Shown here: positions 8,323-19,827 of the stretch, piece by piece
Numbering within the stretch: position 1 is the stretch's first letter
Layout of the letters: each line of letters begins with the position of its first letter
Assembly: GCA_026417515.1 (NCBI GenBank)
Contig: JAOADC010000012.1
Location: 1 to 46,691, forward strand
Reading direction: 5' to 3'
Source of the DNA: Actinomycetota bacterium
Lineage (GTDB): Bacteria; Actinomycetota; Aquicultoria; SKW223
DNA length: 46,691 nt
Notes under the pieces: model-generated
The model's database searches: none
Told to the model about the DNA's origin: nothing
The model's input: only the letters and a program-made list of their open reading frames with translations
Position numbers and translations under genes: made by a program

Positions 8323-9723
8323 ATGAGCCTGTCCTCAATCATTATGGCAGCTGGAAAAGGAAAAAGGATGAACTCTTCCATTCCTAAGGTCTTGCATAAG
8401 GTTGCAGGAAAGCCGATGATAGAGCACATACTGAATATTCCCTTTCAGTTGAAAGCTTTTCCAATTGTTGTTGTTATCGGTCACAACGGTGAGGAGGTTG
8501 AAAAGTTTCTATCAACTCTTCCAGAAAATACTGAGGTTGTCTGGCAAGATAAGCTTTTAGGAACAGGCGATGCAGTGATGAGAGCCCTGCCTTCTGTAAA
8601 AAACAGATCAGAGCACGTTCTTGTTTTATGTGGAGATACGCCTTTGCTTACTCTTCAAACGGTCAGACATCTTGTGGATAGTCACTTAGAGAGAAAACCT
8701 GCCTGCACCATCCTGACTGCAAAAATTGATAATCCGGCAGGTTATGGGAGGGTAATCAGAGACGAAGATGGTTTTGTCGTAAAGATTGTTGAAGATGTTG
8801 ATGCAACAAAAGAAGAAAAGCAAGTAAACGAAGTAAATGCTGGAGTTTATGTATTTGATGTAAACCTCCTCGAGGAGGGCTTGGAAAGCCTTGATTCAAG
8901 CAATAATCAAAACGAATATTATTTGCCAGAAGTAATCAATTATTTTGTTACAAAAGGATATAGAGTTGATGCTGTTAAAGCAAAGAATGCAGAAGAGATC
9001 AGAGGTGTTAACTCAAGAACAGAACTTTATCATGCCAATAAAGCATTTTTTATGAGAAAGGCTTACGAACTTATGGAATCTGGGGTAACCATAATTGACC
9101 CACAAAATACATATATTGAGGCGGATGTTTCAATTGGTAAGGACACAATTGTCTATCCAAACACCTATCTTCAGGGATTTACTGTAATTGGCTCGAACTG
9201 TGAGATAGGCCCCAATTCTTTCATAAGAGATTGCAAGATAGGAGATGGGGTGGTTTTTGTCGGTTCATATGCAATAGAGAGCGAAGTATCAGATCAGACA
9301 AAGGTAGGCCCCTTTGCTTATTTGAGACCAGGAACAAAGGTGGGAAAAAATGCAAAAGTTGGCACCTTCGTGGAAATCAAGAACACTGAAGTTGGCGATT
9401 TTTCTAAGGTGCCACACTTAAGCTACATTGGGGATGCTCATATTGGACAAAATGTTAATATAGGTGCAGGTACAATTACTTGCAATTACGATGGGGTGAA
9501 AAAGCACAAGACAGTGATTGAAGACGAAGCCTTCGTTGGTTCTGATACGATTATGGTTGCTCCATTAAAAGTGGGAAAAGGTGCCTATACTGCTGCTGGA
9601 TCTGTCTTAACGGAAGACGTTCCACCTTATTCACTTGGCATAGCGCGAACAAGACAGGAAAACAAGGAAGGTTGGGTCAAGCGAAAGAGCCTCAAAAAGG
9701 AGGTAACTGATGGGGAAGGTTGA
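8323..9723 (+). CDS. glmU: bifunctional UDP-N-acetylglucosamine pyrophosphorylase / glucosamine-1-phosphate N-acetyltransferase
   Basis: GlmU makes UDP-GlcNAc, the entry sugar nucleotide of peptidoglycan, by acetylating glucosamine-1-phosphate and then uridylylating it. The N-terminal half has IIMAAGKGKRMNSSIPKVLH, the Rossmann-type nucleotidyltransferase loop, and LCGDTPLL. The C-terminal half is a left-handed beta-helix of hexapeptide repeats containing GPFAYLRPGT and IGAGTITCNYDG. I start it at ATG 8323, after TGGAGG at 8311-8316; the open frame extends upstream only because it reads through the tRNA. The 466-residue length is normal. The end overlaps prs by 14 bases. Confidence 0.97.
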   Translation: MSLSSIIMAAGKGKRMNSSIPKVLHKVAGKPMIEHILNIPFQLKAFPIVVVIGHNGEEVEKFLSTLPENTEVVWQDKLLGTGDAVMRALPSVKNRSEHVLVLCGDTPLLTLQTVRHLVDSHLERKPACTILTAKIDNPAGYGRVIRDEDGFVVKIVEDVDATKEEKQVNEVNAGVYVFDVNLLEEGLESLDSSNNQNEYYLPEVINYFVTKGYRVDAVKAKNAEEIRGVNSRTELYHANKAFFMRKAYELMESGVTIIDPQNTYIEADVSIGKDTIVYPNTYLQGFTVIGSNCEIGPNSFIRDCKIGDGVVFVGSYAIESEVSDQTKVGPFAYLRPGTKVGKNAKVGTFVEIKNTEVGDFSKVPHLSYIGDAHIGQNVNIGAGTITCNYDGVKKHKTVIEDEAFVGSDTIMVAPLKVGKGAYTAAGSVLTEDVPPYSLGIARTRQENKEGWVKRKSLKKEVTDGEG

Positions 9724-10714
9724 GAAAAAATACCAGCTCTCAACTGTGATTCCAAGGGAACGCATTCTGGTTTTCAGCGGCAGGTCTCATAGAAATCTTG
9801 CAGAAAAGATTGCTTCAGAATTGGGTTTTGAACTTGGCAAAGTAAAACTTTCTACTTTTGCCAATGGTGAAATATACTGCAGATTTGAAGAGAGTGTAAG
9901 AGGAGCAGATGTTTTTGTTGTGCAAACTATGTTCGGCAGAGTAAACGATTATTTGATGGAACTATTGATTATGATAGATGCTCTTAAAAGGGCAAGTGCT
10001 GAAAGAATAACTGTCATTATACCCCATTATGGTTATGCAAGGCAGGATAAAAAAACCTTATCAAGAGAGCCGATCACTGCAAAACTGGTCGCGGATATCA
10101 TAACAGTAGCTGGTGCCAGTCGTGTGGTAACAATGGACCTGCACGCAGGACAGATTCAAGGCTTTTTTAACTGCCCAGTTGATCATCTTACTGCGTTGCC
10201 TGTGATACTAAATTATTTCAAAGAAAAATACGGTGAGAAATTGGAAAACTGGGTTGTTTGCTCTCCTGATGTTGGGCGTGTTAAAACAGCAAAGAAAGCT
10301 GCCGATGTTTTAGGTGCTGAGCTTGCTGTGTTGCACAAATCCAGACCTGAACACAATGTAGCTCAGGTTGCACAGGTTGTTGGAGATGTAAAAGGGAAGA
10401 ATGTTCTAATTATCGACGATATGATCGACACAGCAGGAACTATTATAAGTGGTGTAAAGGCCCTTAAAAGCGGAGGTGCTGAAAAAATTTATGTGGCTGC
10501 AACTCATGGGCTTTTTTCAGGACCAGCAAAACAAAGAATAGAGGAATCTGAGATAGAAGAATTGGTCGTAACTGATACTGTACCATTTTATGAGAGTATA
10601 AATATAAGCAAAGTAAAGGTGGTTTCGGTTGCAAGCATTTTTGCGCAGACGATAAAGAATATCCACGAGGACGTTTCAGTAAGTGATATGTTTCAGGGAC
10701 TTGATCACGCTTAA
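9710..10714 (+). CDS. prs: ribose-phosphate pyrophosphokinase
   Basis: Prs converts ribose-5-phosphate and ATP to PRPP, the precursor for purines, pyrimidines, histidine, tryptophan and NAD. The 334 residues include the class I marks: FANGEIYCRFEESVRGADVF, the Mg-binding YGYARQDKK segment and the PRPP loop VLIIDDMIDTAGTI near residues 222-236. A ten-residue N-terminal extension precedes the usual start. AAGGAGGT lies five bases before the ATG, inside glmU, and the glmU-prs-ctc order is that of Bacillus gcaD-prs-ctc. Confidence 0.97.
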   Translation: MGKVEKKYQLSTVIPRERILVFSGRSHRNLAEKIASELGFELGKVKLSTFANGEIYCRFEESVRGADVFVVQTMFGRVNDYLMELLIMIDALKRASAERITVIIPHYGYARQDKKTLSREPITAKLVADIITVAGASRVVTMDLHAGQIQGFFNCPVDHLTALPVILNYFKEKYGEKLENWVVCSPDVGRVKTAKKAADVLGAELAVLHKSRPEHNVAQVAQVVGDVKGKNVLIIDDMIDTAGTIISGVKALKSGGAEKIYVAATHGLFSGPAKQRIEESEIEELVVTDTVPFYESINISKVKVVSVASIFAQTIKNIHEDVSVSDMFQGLDHA

Positions 10715-10736
10715 AAAATAGAAGGAGGGATATCGA

Positions 10737-11378
10737 ATGGCAGAAAACTTTCTTATACAAGCAGGCAGTAGAGAAAGAACTGGCAAAGGAGATGCCAGAA
10801 AATTAAGAAAAAGAGGTTTTGTTCCAGGAGTAGTTTATGGTGCCGATAAAGACCCTGAACATATTTTTGTTGACAGAAATGAAATTTCAAAGTTGGTTCA
10901 TCAGGAGACAACCATACTTAATTTAAAGATAGAAGGAAAAAATAAGCCAGAACAGGTGATTATCAGAAAGTTCGATAAGGATCCTGTATCTGACGAAATC
11001 CTCCATGTTGATTTTCAAAGGGTTAAGATGGACGAGGAAATAAGTGCTATAGTGCCCATCATCCTCTTAAACGATGAGATATGTGTTGGAGTTAAGAAAG
11101 GCGGAATTATTCAGCATGGAATCCGTGAAGTTGAGGTTGAGTGTTTGCCAAAAGACCTTCCTTCTCACATAGAAGTTGACATTAAGGACCTGGACATTGG
11201 TGACACGATAAAGGTTGCTGATTTAGTAGTTCCTCAAGGTGTTAAAATTGCTGAAGATTCAGAAGAAATAGTGGTAACAATTGTTCCTCCTGTAATCTAT
11301 GAAGAAGAAGAAGTTACAACTGAAGAAGCAAGAGAAGTTCCAACTGTTGCTGAGACAGAGAAAAAGACAGAGGACTAA
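10737..11378 (+). CDS. rplY: 50S ribosomal protein L25 (general stress protein Ctc type)
   Basis: L25 binds 5S rRNA in the large ribosomal subunit. The protein has the two-domain TL5/Ctc form. The L25 RNA-binding domain covers residues about 1-95 (RERTGKGDARKLRKRGFVPGVVYG). A beta-rich TL5 domain follows to about residue 185 (LPSHIEVDIKDLDIGDTIKVADL), and then an acidic Glu-rich tail. At 213 residues it is a typical long form. GAAGGAGGG precedes the ATG. It lies between prs and pth as in Bacillus. Confidence 0.96.
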   Translation: MAENFLIQAGSRERTGKGDARKLRKRGFVPGVVYGADKDPEHIFVDRNEISKLVHQETTILNLKIEGKNKPEQVIIRKFDKDPVSDEILHVDFQRVKMDEEISAIVPIILLNDEICVGVKKGGIIQHGIREVEVECLPKDLPSHIEVDIKDLDIGDTIKVADLVVPQGVKIAEDSEEIVVTIVPPVIYEEEEVTTEEAREVPTVAETEKKTED

Positions 11379-11392
11379 CCAGTAGTTGATTA

Positions 11393-11962
11393 ATGTATTT
11401 GATTGTTGGCTTAGGTAATCCTGGAAAAGATTACGAACTTACTCGACATAATACTGGTTTTCTGGTAGCTGATAGAATTGCAGATAGGTTTAGAATTCGC
11501 TTTGAAAAAGAAATCTGTAGTGCTCTGATTGGCAAAGGAAAAATATCTGATAGCGAAGTTTTGATTGCAAAACCACTCACTTATATGAACCGTTCAGGAA
11601 TAGCTGTTAAATGTTTGGCTGATCATTTCAGCCTTTCTGTTGAAAAAATAATTGTCATTTACGACGACATTGACCTTCCCCTTGGAGGCTTAAGAATAAG
11701 AGAAAAAGGTGGATCTGGAGGCCATAAGGGTGTTGCCTCAATAATTAGAGAACTTGGGACAGATGAATTTATTCGTATAAGAATAGGTATAGGTAGACCT
11801 CAGAGTGCCAAAGTGGATATTGTTGAGCATGTTCTTTCCCCTTTCTTACCAGTTGAAAAGGAAGAAATCAAAGCGACCATTGAGGAAGCTGTTGATGCAG
11901 TGGAATGGATAATACAGAAAGGCGTACAATCAGCAATGTCGAAGTTTAATAACAAACCATAA
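11393..11962 (+). CDS. pth: peptidyl-tRNA hydrolase
   Basis: Pth recycles peptidyl-tRNAs dropped from the ribosome by hydrolysing the ester bond. The 189-residue protein has GLGNPGKDYELTRHNTGF with catalytic H19, the PLTYMNRSG segment with the conserved asparagine, and YDDIDLPLGGLRIREKGGSGGHKG. The SD before the ATG is weak (AGTAGTTGATTA), so translation may depend on coupling with rplY 14 bases upstream. It ends one base before mfd, the spoVC-mfd order of Bacillus without the small fin gene. Confidence 0.96.
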   Translation: MYLIVGLGNPGKDYELTRHNTGFLVADRIADRFRIRFEKEICSALIGKGKISDSEVLIAKPLTYMNRSGIAVKCLADHFSLSVEKIIVIYDDIDLPLGGLRIREKGGSGGHKGVASIIRELGTDEFIRIRIGIGRPQSAKVDIVEHVLSPFLPVEKEEIKATIEEAVDAVEWIIQKGVQSAMSKFNNKP

Positions 11963-11963
11963 G

Positions 11964-14900
11964 ATGAAGGACTCACAGATAAAACAATTAACAACTTATT
12001 TTCAGGAAGATTTTCTTAATCTAATCGAAAAGGAAAGATTCTATATTCCAGAATCAGCAAGGGCTTATTTTGTTGCCTGCGCACCTGAATTAATTAGAAA
12101 GAAGATCATATTCGTACCGACAAGCGGATCATTGCTCGAAGATTATTTTTACGAGGCAAAATCGTTTTTCAATGGACATATCTTTATGTTTCCAGATTTT
12201 GAAGTTCTTCCACACGAGAAAGCAAAGATTGAATCTGCTTTGCAATCAAAAAGGATTGAATTCTTAAATTCAATCAAACAGGAAACTGAACCATTCCTTG
12301 CTTTTGTTCATCCATTTGCTTTCTTAAGGAAGTTTCCTCCACTTGCAGAGTACCAGCCAACGAAAGTAGTGCTTCGTGTAGGAGAGATACATCCTTTTGA
12401 AGACTTAATCGATGAACTCGAAAGAATGGGATATGAACGCGTTGATGTTTGTGAACATGAAGGAACATTTGCCCTTAGAGGAGGCCTTTTGGATATTTTT
12501 CCAGCTGAGTCTGAAAGTCCCTATCGGATTGAATTCTTTGGAGATGAGATTACCGATATAAGAGAGTTTGATATTGTTTCGCAAACTTCAATTAACAAGA
12601 TTGGTTCTATTGAAATTGGATGGCGTTCAGATACTCCTCGAATCAATACAGAAAATCTCAATGATGAAATTGCCAATCAAATTCTCAAATTAAAGTCAGA
12701 CGGCTATTCACTTTCTGGTTACTGGCCTCTGATCTTTGAAAGGCTGGAATCGCTCAAGGATTATCTTTTAAACGAAGAATATCTTTTTGTTTTTGAGAAC
12801 CTGGAAAAGTTGGAGCATGAAATAATCAATTACTATCAGCAGTTAAAGGATCCCGTTGAATCTGGTTTTGCTGTAACAAGTGACTCAGAAAGATACTTTG
12901 TATCTGCTGAAGAAATTATTGAATTTTTATATTCAACAAATCATATCGAAATCGGAGTTTTGAAAGGGAGTTCTGAAGAAATCGTTTTTGAAGAGATAGA
13001 GAAAAGAGCTCTTCGTGATCGAATGCTTTTCTATGAATATCTTAAGGGATTGGAGGAAATTGTAGTTATAAAAGGCGCCGATTTAAATCAGGATAGGGTT
13101 GAGAATTCAGTCAGAAAATCAGTTGAAAAGTTGAATATCAGATACAGCATCATTCCTGGTTATTTAAGATCAGGTTTCATCTTAAGAAGCAAGGCTGTCG
13201 GTTTTGTTCCTGCATTTTTCTTTACCGGTGGTCAGGTAATGATGAAATCTCGAAAACAGATTCGTGTAAAGGGAGAAAAGTTTTTTGATCTAAAACCCTC
13301 TGATTTAGTCGTCCATCCAAGATACGGTATCGGTAGGTACGAAGGCATTGAAAAACAAGTAATCGACGAGTTTTTAAGAGAGTATGTTGTAATTGAATAT
13401 GCTGATGGAAGAATCAAGATACCCTTAGAGCAGGCAGATGTAATTACAAAGTACTATGGAGAAGAAGAAAAAGTACAACTGGATAGAATAGGTTCCAACG
13501 AATGGCAGAAAGCCAAGCAGAAAGCCCAGCGATCAGCAAGGAAGCTTGCTTTTGATCTCCTGAAAGTTTACGCAAAGAGAAGTCTTATAAGAAGAAAGCC
13601 CTATGATATAACCAATCCCTGGATTTACGAGTTTGAATCACTTTTTCCTTACGAAGAGACCTTAGATCAGGCAGCAGCAATAAATGATATTTATATGGAT
13701 ATGGCATCTGAATATCCAATGGAAAGGCTCATAATTGGCGATGTTGGCTATGGAAAGACGGAAGTTGCCATGAGAGCCTCTTTTGTTGCTGTGGTCAATG
13801 GAAAACAGGTAATAGTTATGGCTCCAACGACGGTGCTCAGCGAACAGCATTTTTCTAACTGGAAAGATAGATTTCAACACTTTCCAGTTACAATTGGATA
13901 TCTTTCGCGTTTTCAATCTCCTGCTCAGAGAAAAAGAACGATAGAGGAGTTCAACCTTGGAAAAATCGATATTTTAATAGGGACGCATGCTGTACTTTCT
14001 AAGGAGATTGATCTTAATAATGTCTCACTGGTGATAATAGATGAAGAGCATAGGTTTGGTGTCAACCAGAAGGAAATATTTAAGGCAAGAAAGCCTGAAA
14101 TCGATATCTTAATGTTATCTGCAACACCGATACCGAGGAGTTTGCAAATAGCCCTTTCTGGTTTAAGACCAATAAGTTTAATTGAAACCCCTCCACCAGG
14201 AAGGCTTCCTGTTGTAACTCACGTGGGCGAATTCGATGAGATACTTGTTCTTAACGCATTAAAGCGAGAGATAGAACGCAACGGTCAGGCACTCTATGTC
14301 CATAACGATATTTCAAAACTTCCTCAGCTTACTCAATATTTCTCGAGTAAACTTGAGAACGCTAGGGTGGCTTTTGCACACGGACAGATGCCAGAAAAGC
14401 AGCTTGAAAAAACTATGCTTGAGTTCTGGGAGGGTAAATACGACATCCTGGTCTGCACTACAATCATCGAATCAGGTCTTGATATGCCAAATGTAAATAC
14501 TCTCGTGGTCGATGGAGCAGAAAAACTTGGATTAGCGCAGGCATATCAACTTCGTGGCCGAGTGGGTCGATCTTACAGGCAAGCCTATGCCTATTTCCTC
14601 ACAAGAAAATCATTCCTGACGGAAAGAGAAGAAAAAAGGCTTAGAGCTTTGCTTGAAATGTCAGGATGGGGTTCTGGTTACAGGCTTGCTTTAAGGGATC
14701 TGGAAATAAGAGGAGCGGGTAATCTTTTAGGCGCAGAACAACATGGACATATGGTAAGGGTTGGTATTGGTTATTTTCTCGAACTCTTAAAACAGGAAGT
14801 CGAGATGCTAAAGACAGGAAAGAAGGAAACTAAGCCAAAAGAACTGAGTATAGATCTTCCAATCGATATCCATATTCCAGACGATTATATAGATAGTCTG

Positions 14901-15272
14901 CGTGTCAAATATGAGATTTACCATCGTGCAGCACAATTAAAAACAAAAGAGCAAATGGAAGAGTTGAAAAATGAAATCAGAGATAGGTTTGGCGAACTAC
15001 CAAAAAGCGTCAAAAACCTGATTAAGTACGGTCTTGTTAGGAATCTTGCCAAGGAAGCAGGCATAAATTTCATCAAGTACGGTGATGGAATACTTACCTT
15101 CAGGGGTAAGATTCCTGCAAGTGTACTTATTAGAGAGATTGAAGAACTGAAAGACGCAAGAGGTACATTAAATCAGGTAAGCAAAGAGATTACCAGGAAG
15201 GAAATTTTAAGTTTCTTAATAAATGTTTTTGCTGGTATAATCTCAAAGATTAAACTCGAAGGGAGTAATTAA
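11964..15272 (+). CDS. mfd: transcription-repair coupling factor Mfd
   Basis: Mfd displaces RNA polymerase stalled at DNA damage and recruits UvrA. The 1102-residue protein shows the full domain order: a UvrB-like N-terminal region, the RNA polymerase interaction domain (LVVHPRYGIGRYEGIEKQ, around residue 445), and the RecG-like translocase with Walker A GDVGYGKTE near 590, the DEEH box near 692 and QLRGRVGRS in motif VI. A TRCF C-terminal domain covers about 960-1060. The start ATG follows pth by one base. No truncation or frameshift is visible. Confidence 0.97.
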   Translation: MKDSQIKQLTTYFQEDFLNLIEKERFYIPESARAYFVACAPELIRKKIIFVPTSGSLLEDYFYEAKSFFNGHIFMFPDFEVLPHEKAKIESALQSKRIEFLNSIKQETEPFLAFVHPFAFLRKFPPLAEYQPTKVVLRVGEIHPFEDLIDELERMGYERVDVCEHEGTFALRGGLLDIFPAESESPYRIEFFGDEITDIREFDIVSQTSINKIGSIEIGWRSDTPRINTENLNDEIANQILKLKSDGYSLSGYWPLIFERLESLKDYLLNEEYLFVFENLEKLEHEIINYYQQLKDPVESGFAVTSDSERYFVSAEEIIEFLYSTNHIEIGVLKGSSEEIVFEEIEKRALRDRMLFYEYLKGLEEIVVIKGADLNQDRVENSVRKSVEKLNIRYSIIPGYLRSGFILRSKAVGFVPAFFFTGGQVMMKSRKQIRVKGEKFFDLKPSDLVVHPRYGIGRYEGIEKQVIDEFLREYVVIEYADGRIKIPLEQADVITKYYGEEEKVQLDRIGSNEWQKAKQKAQRSARKLAFDLLKVYAKRSLIRRKPYDITNPWIYEFESLFPYEETLDQAAAINDIYMDMASEYPMERLIIGDVGYGKTEVAMRASFVAVVNGKQVIVMAPTTVLSEQHFSNWKDRFQHFPVTIGYLSRFQSPAQRKRTIEEFNLGKIDILIGTHAVLSKEIDLNNVSLVIIDEEHRFGVNQKEIFKARKPEIDILMLSATPIPRSLQIALSGLRPISLIETPPPGRLPVVTHVGEFDEILVLNALKREIERNGQALYVHNDISKLPQLTQYFSSKLENARVAFAHGQMPEKQLEKTMLEFWEGKYDILVCTTIIESGLDMPNVNTLVVDGAEKLGLAQAYQLRGRVGRSYRQAYAYFLTRKSFLTEREEKRLRALLEMSGWGSGYRLALRDLEIRGAGNLLGAEQHGHMVRVGIGYFLELLKQEVEMLKTGKKETKPKELSIDLPIDIHIPDDYIDSLRVKYEIYHRAAQLKTKEQMEELKNEIRDRFGELPKSVKNLIKYGLVRNLAKEAGINFIKYGDGILTFRGKIPASVLIREIEELKDARGTLNQVSKEITRKEILSFLINVFAGIISKIKLEGSN

Positions 15273-15273
15273 C

Positions 15274-16239
15274 TTGAAGGCAAAGCGTATCCTTACATTT
15301 GGAGCAGCATTGCTCGCACTTTTGCTTATCTTTACTGGTTGCAGCAAAAAACCTGAAGCACAGAAGCTTCAAGATAAGGTGGTTGCTGAGGTAAATAACG
15401 CAAAAATATACAACTCTGAATTGGAAGCGCAACTTAACTCTGTCTTAGGAAGCCACGCCTCTCAGTTCCAGGGAGAAGAGGGCCAGAAAATGCTTGCGCA
15501 GTTCAGAAAGCAGGTACTAGAACAACTTATAGAATTTGAACTCATAGTTCAACAATCTGAAAAAGAAGGTATAAAAGTAACAGACGATGAGGTTAATAAA
15601 CGGATAGACGAGATAAAGAAACAGTTTCAATCTGAAGCGGATTTTAAGTCTGCCCTTAGCCAGGCAGGAATTACTGAAAGCGAACTTCCAGGAAAAATAA
15701 AGAAGCAGATTCTTGCTGAAAAAATGATTCAAAAACTGTTCAAAGACATAAAAGCTGATGAAAAGGAAATGAAGGAATTCTACGATAAAAACAAAGCAAA
15801 TTTCTTCACATCTGAGACTGCTGAATTTGCTCATGTGATGGTCAGAGACGAAAAAACAGCAGAAAAGGTAATTGAGGAAATCAAGAAAGGGCTTAAGTTT
15901 GAAGAAGCAGTAACCAAATACTCAGTTGATCAAATGACCAAAAACAATAAAGGTACCTTTGGCGCCTTAACAAAAGATGTGATTGAGCAGATGTTTGGTC
16001 CTGATTTCGTAAAGGTCATCTTCAGTATGAAAGAAGGAGAAGTCTACAGCAAGCCATTGCCAACATCTTCCGGATACCACGTCATAAAACTTATAAAAAT
16101 AAAACCTGCACACCAGAGAAGTTTTGAAGAAGCTAAGACTGATGTTAAAAACCAGTTACTACAGAAGAAGCAACAGGAAGTCTACACGAAGTGGATAGAG
16201 GACATAAAGAAGAAGGCAAAAATTAAGCGCTACATATAA
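15274..16239 (+). CDS. peptidyl-prolyl cis-trans isomerase lipoprotein (PrsA/SurA type)
   Basis: A predicted lipoprotein foldase of 321 residues. The signal peptide ends in IFTGC with C23 as the lipidated cysteine. A helical SurA-like chaperone domain (about 30-180) is followed by one parvulin rotamase domain (about 182-275: AEFAHVMV, FEEAVTKYS, GTFGALTKDVIEQMFGPDF, SSGYHVIKL) and a helical tail. It probably helps exported proteins fold outside the membrane. The start is TTG 15274, preceded by AAGGGAG inside the end of mfd. In Bacillus spoVT follows mfd; here this gene takes that place. A strong terminator follows. Confidence 0.92.
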   Translation: MKAKRILTFGAALLALLLIFTGCSKKPEAQKLQDKVVAEVNNAKIYNSELEAQLNSVLGSHASQFQGEEGQKMLAQFRKQVLEQLIEFELIVQQSEKEGIKVTDDEVNKRIDEIKKQFQSEADFKSALSQAGITESELPGKIKKQILAEKMIQKLFKDIKADEKEMKEFYDKNKANFFTSETAEFAHVMVRDEKTAEKVIEEIKKGLKFEEAVTKYSVDQMTKNNKGTFGALTKDVIEQMFGPDFVKVIFSMKEGEVYSKPLPTSSGYHVIKLIKIKPAHQRSFEEAKTDVKNQLLQKKQQEVYTKWIEDIKKKAKIKRYI

Positions 16240-16263
16240 AAACTGATGCGATGAAATTTTTCG

Positions 16264-16299
16264 GGGCGGTTTACGATAAGTAAGCCGCCCTCTTTTCTT
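16264..16299 (+). terminator. rho-independent terminator after the prsA-like gene
   Basis: GGGCGGTTTAC (16264-16274) pairs with GTAAGCCGCCC (16280-16290) across a five-base loop, an 11-pair stem with one G-U, followed by TCTTTTCTT. It is GC-rich against an AT-rich background. It ends only about 14 bases before the mazG start codon. Confidence 0.9.
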
Positions 16300-16313
16300 G
16301 AAAGTTATTTGAA

Positions 16314-18417
<2,104 letters not shown>

Positions 18418-18499
18418 AAAGTTTTGATTTAGACCTTATTTAAAATTGAAAAGCAATTTATGGTATTATTTGTAGCAACAACACAATAAGGGCGCAGCA

Positions 18500-18865
18500 T
18501 TGAAAAGCAGCAAGAAAGTTGCAAAAAGAATTTTAGAAAAATTGATGCTATTTTTCCTATCGATACTTTTCCTGTTCGTTGCCATAAAAATATATGGACA
18601 ACTTGATAGAGCGCTTTTTATAAGAGATCGCCATCAAGCTGAGTTGGACGAGCTTAATAAGCAGTATCAATCGATTCACAGAGAAAGACTCAAATACGAA
18701 GAGGCGATTGAGAAACTAAAGAAGGACGATTACATAGAACTGGTTGCACGTAAACAGTTAAGAATGATAAAACCTGGAGAGAAATCATACATCGTGGTTT
18801 TCAAGGATTCAGAAAACGAACCAGAAAAAGATAGTTCTCTCCTCGAGTTGTTAACCACCAAGTAA
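18500..18865 (+). CDS. DivIC/FtsB-like septum formation initiator
   Basis: A 121-residue membrane protein. A basic N-terminus is followed by one transmembrane helix (about residues 15-32), a coiled coil (about 42-75, heptads in QAELDELNKQYQSIHRERLKYEEAIEKL cited here by position only), and the family motif DYIELVARKQLRMIKPGE. DivIC/FtsB proteins form a complex with FtsL and activate septal wall synthesis at the division site. The start is TTG 18500. Position after eno is shared with actinobacterial FtsB, and position before the S1 gene with Bacillus DivIC. The SD is weak (AAGGGCG). Confidence 0.88.
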   Translation: MKSSKKVAKRILEKLMLFFLSILFLFVAIKIYGQLDRALFIRDRHQAELDELNKQYQSIHRERLKYEEAIEKLKKDDYIELVARKQLRMIKPGEKSYIVVFKDSENEPEKDSSLLELLTTK

Positions 18866-18876
18866 AATCATATGGG

Positions 18877-18906
18877 TTGATTTTGTTTTACCTAAGAAAC
18901 TATAAT
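18877..18906 (+). promoter_or_regulatory. sigma-A type promoter upstream of the S1 protein gene
   Basis: TTGATT at 18877-18882 and a perfect TATAAT at 18901-18906 with an 18-base spacer, just after the divIC stop. It would transcribe the S1 protein, DUF501 and ppx genes. Confidence 0.65.
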
Positions 18907-18938
18907 GTTTTAGTTTAATTAATAAAGATAGGAGTTTG

Positions 18939-19289
18939 ATGGTTTTGGAAAAGAAACAGACTGTCAAGGGCAAAGTTGTTAAGGTAACCAAGTTTGGAGC
19001 CTTTGTAAAGCTCGAAGACGGAAGCGAAGGAATGATTCACATTTCACAGATATCTGACGATTATGTCAGGTCTGTGGAAGATTACTTGCGAGTAGGAGAC
19101 GAGATAGAGGCTAGACCCTTGAGAAGAAATGATAAAGGGGTATTGGAACTCAGCCTGAAAAGTTCAAATATAAAACCAAAAGAAAAAACCGATTTTAACC
19201 CTGAATTTGAAAAAATGCTCAAGGAATATATGAGAAGAAGTGAAGAGAGCCACGGAATTCTCAAAAGACGCAGGGAAGGCAAAAAGTAA
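18939..19289 (+). CDS. S1-domain RNA-binding protein (YabR/GSP13-like)
   Basis: A 116-residue protein with one N-terminal S1 OB-fold (residues about 5-72: VKGKVVKVTKFGAFVKLEDG, GMIHISQIS, VGDEIEAR, LSLKSS) and a basic C-terminal tail ending RRREGKK. Bacillus YabR and GSP13 are comparable small S1 proteins thought to associate with ribosomes or RNA. I take ATG 18939 as the start, although GGAG is only four bases away; TTG 18945, ten bases from the SD, is a real alternative. The last 50 bases overlap the DUF501 gene. Confidence 0.88.
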   Translation: MVLEKKQTVKGKVVKVTKFGAFVKLEDGSEGMIHISQISDDYVRSVEDYLRVGDEIEARPLRRNDKGVLELSLKSSNIKPKEKTDFNPEFEKMLKEYMRRSEESHGILKRRREGKK

Positions 19290-19827
19290 ATTCCTAAAAG
19301 TCTTAGAAAGTATAATTAGCCATAGTCTAAATCCTGCTGAAACTGAAGACGAAGAATTTTTTAAAAAAGTAACAGGCAGATATCCCCATCCAGATTCTGT
19401 GGTTTTAAAAAGATGTCGTTTTGGAAAGCCAGTGGCTTTTGCATCGATGCCTGTTTCTTATGGAGAGCCTTTTCCAACTATGTTTTGGTTAACCTGTCCT
19501 TATCTTCTCAAACTTTGCGGAAAACTTGAAAGCGCACTTCTTCATAGAACCTTAGAAGCAGAGATTGAAAGAACTGAAAGATTGAGAAAAGAATTCTATG
19601 AAGCGCAGATGAAAATGATAAATATCAGGAAAGAGGTTGCCAGGGCTACCTTCTTAGATCTCCCTCGCTCAGTGCTTGAAACAGGTATCGGTGGAGTAAG
19701 AAATCTTATGAGAGTTAAGTGTTTGCACGCACACATGGCTGCAAGTTTTGCTGGAATTGAATCACCTGTAACAAAAGCACTCTATGAATCAATAACTGTT
19801 TTTGAGTGTGAAGAAGGGTGTTTTTGA
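19240..19827 (+). CDS. DUF501 family protein
   Basis: A protein of up to 195 residues with the DUF501 pattern: GRYPHPDSVVLKRCRFGKPV, then PFPTMFWLTCPYL, a helical RTLEAEIERTERLRKE segment, and GIGGVRNLMRVKCLHAHMA with conserved cysteine and histidines. Function is unknown. In Actinobacteria the family sits between ftsB and ppx, as here. The start is uncertain: the only normal codon before the conserved part is GTG 19240, which overlaps the S1 gene by 50 bases and has only a weak SD (GAGAAG). An ATT start nearer to the S1 stop is conceivable. Confidence 0.85.
   Translation: MKRATEFSKDAGKAKSKFLKVLESIISHSLNPAETEDEEFFKKVTGRYPHPDSVVLKRCRFGKPVAFASMPVSYGEPFPTMFWLTCPYLLKLCGKLESALLHRTLEAEIERTERLRKEFYEAQMKMINIRKEVARATFLDLPRSVLETGIGGVRNLMRVKCLHAHMAASFAGIESPVTKALYESITVFECEEGCF

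Noticed and set aside
18418-18499. Promoter for divIC in the eno-divIC gap
   Set aside because: TATTAT is present, but no -35 hexamer lies at an acceptable distance; I could not support a call.
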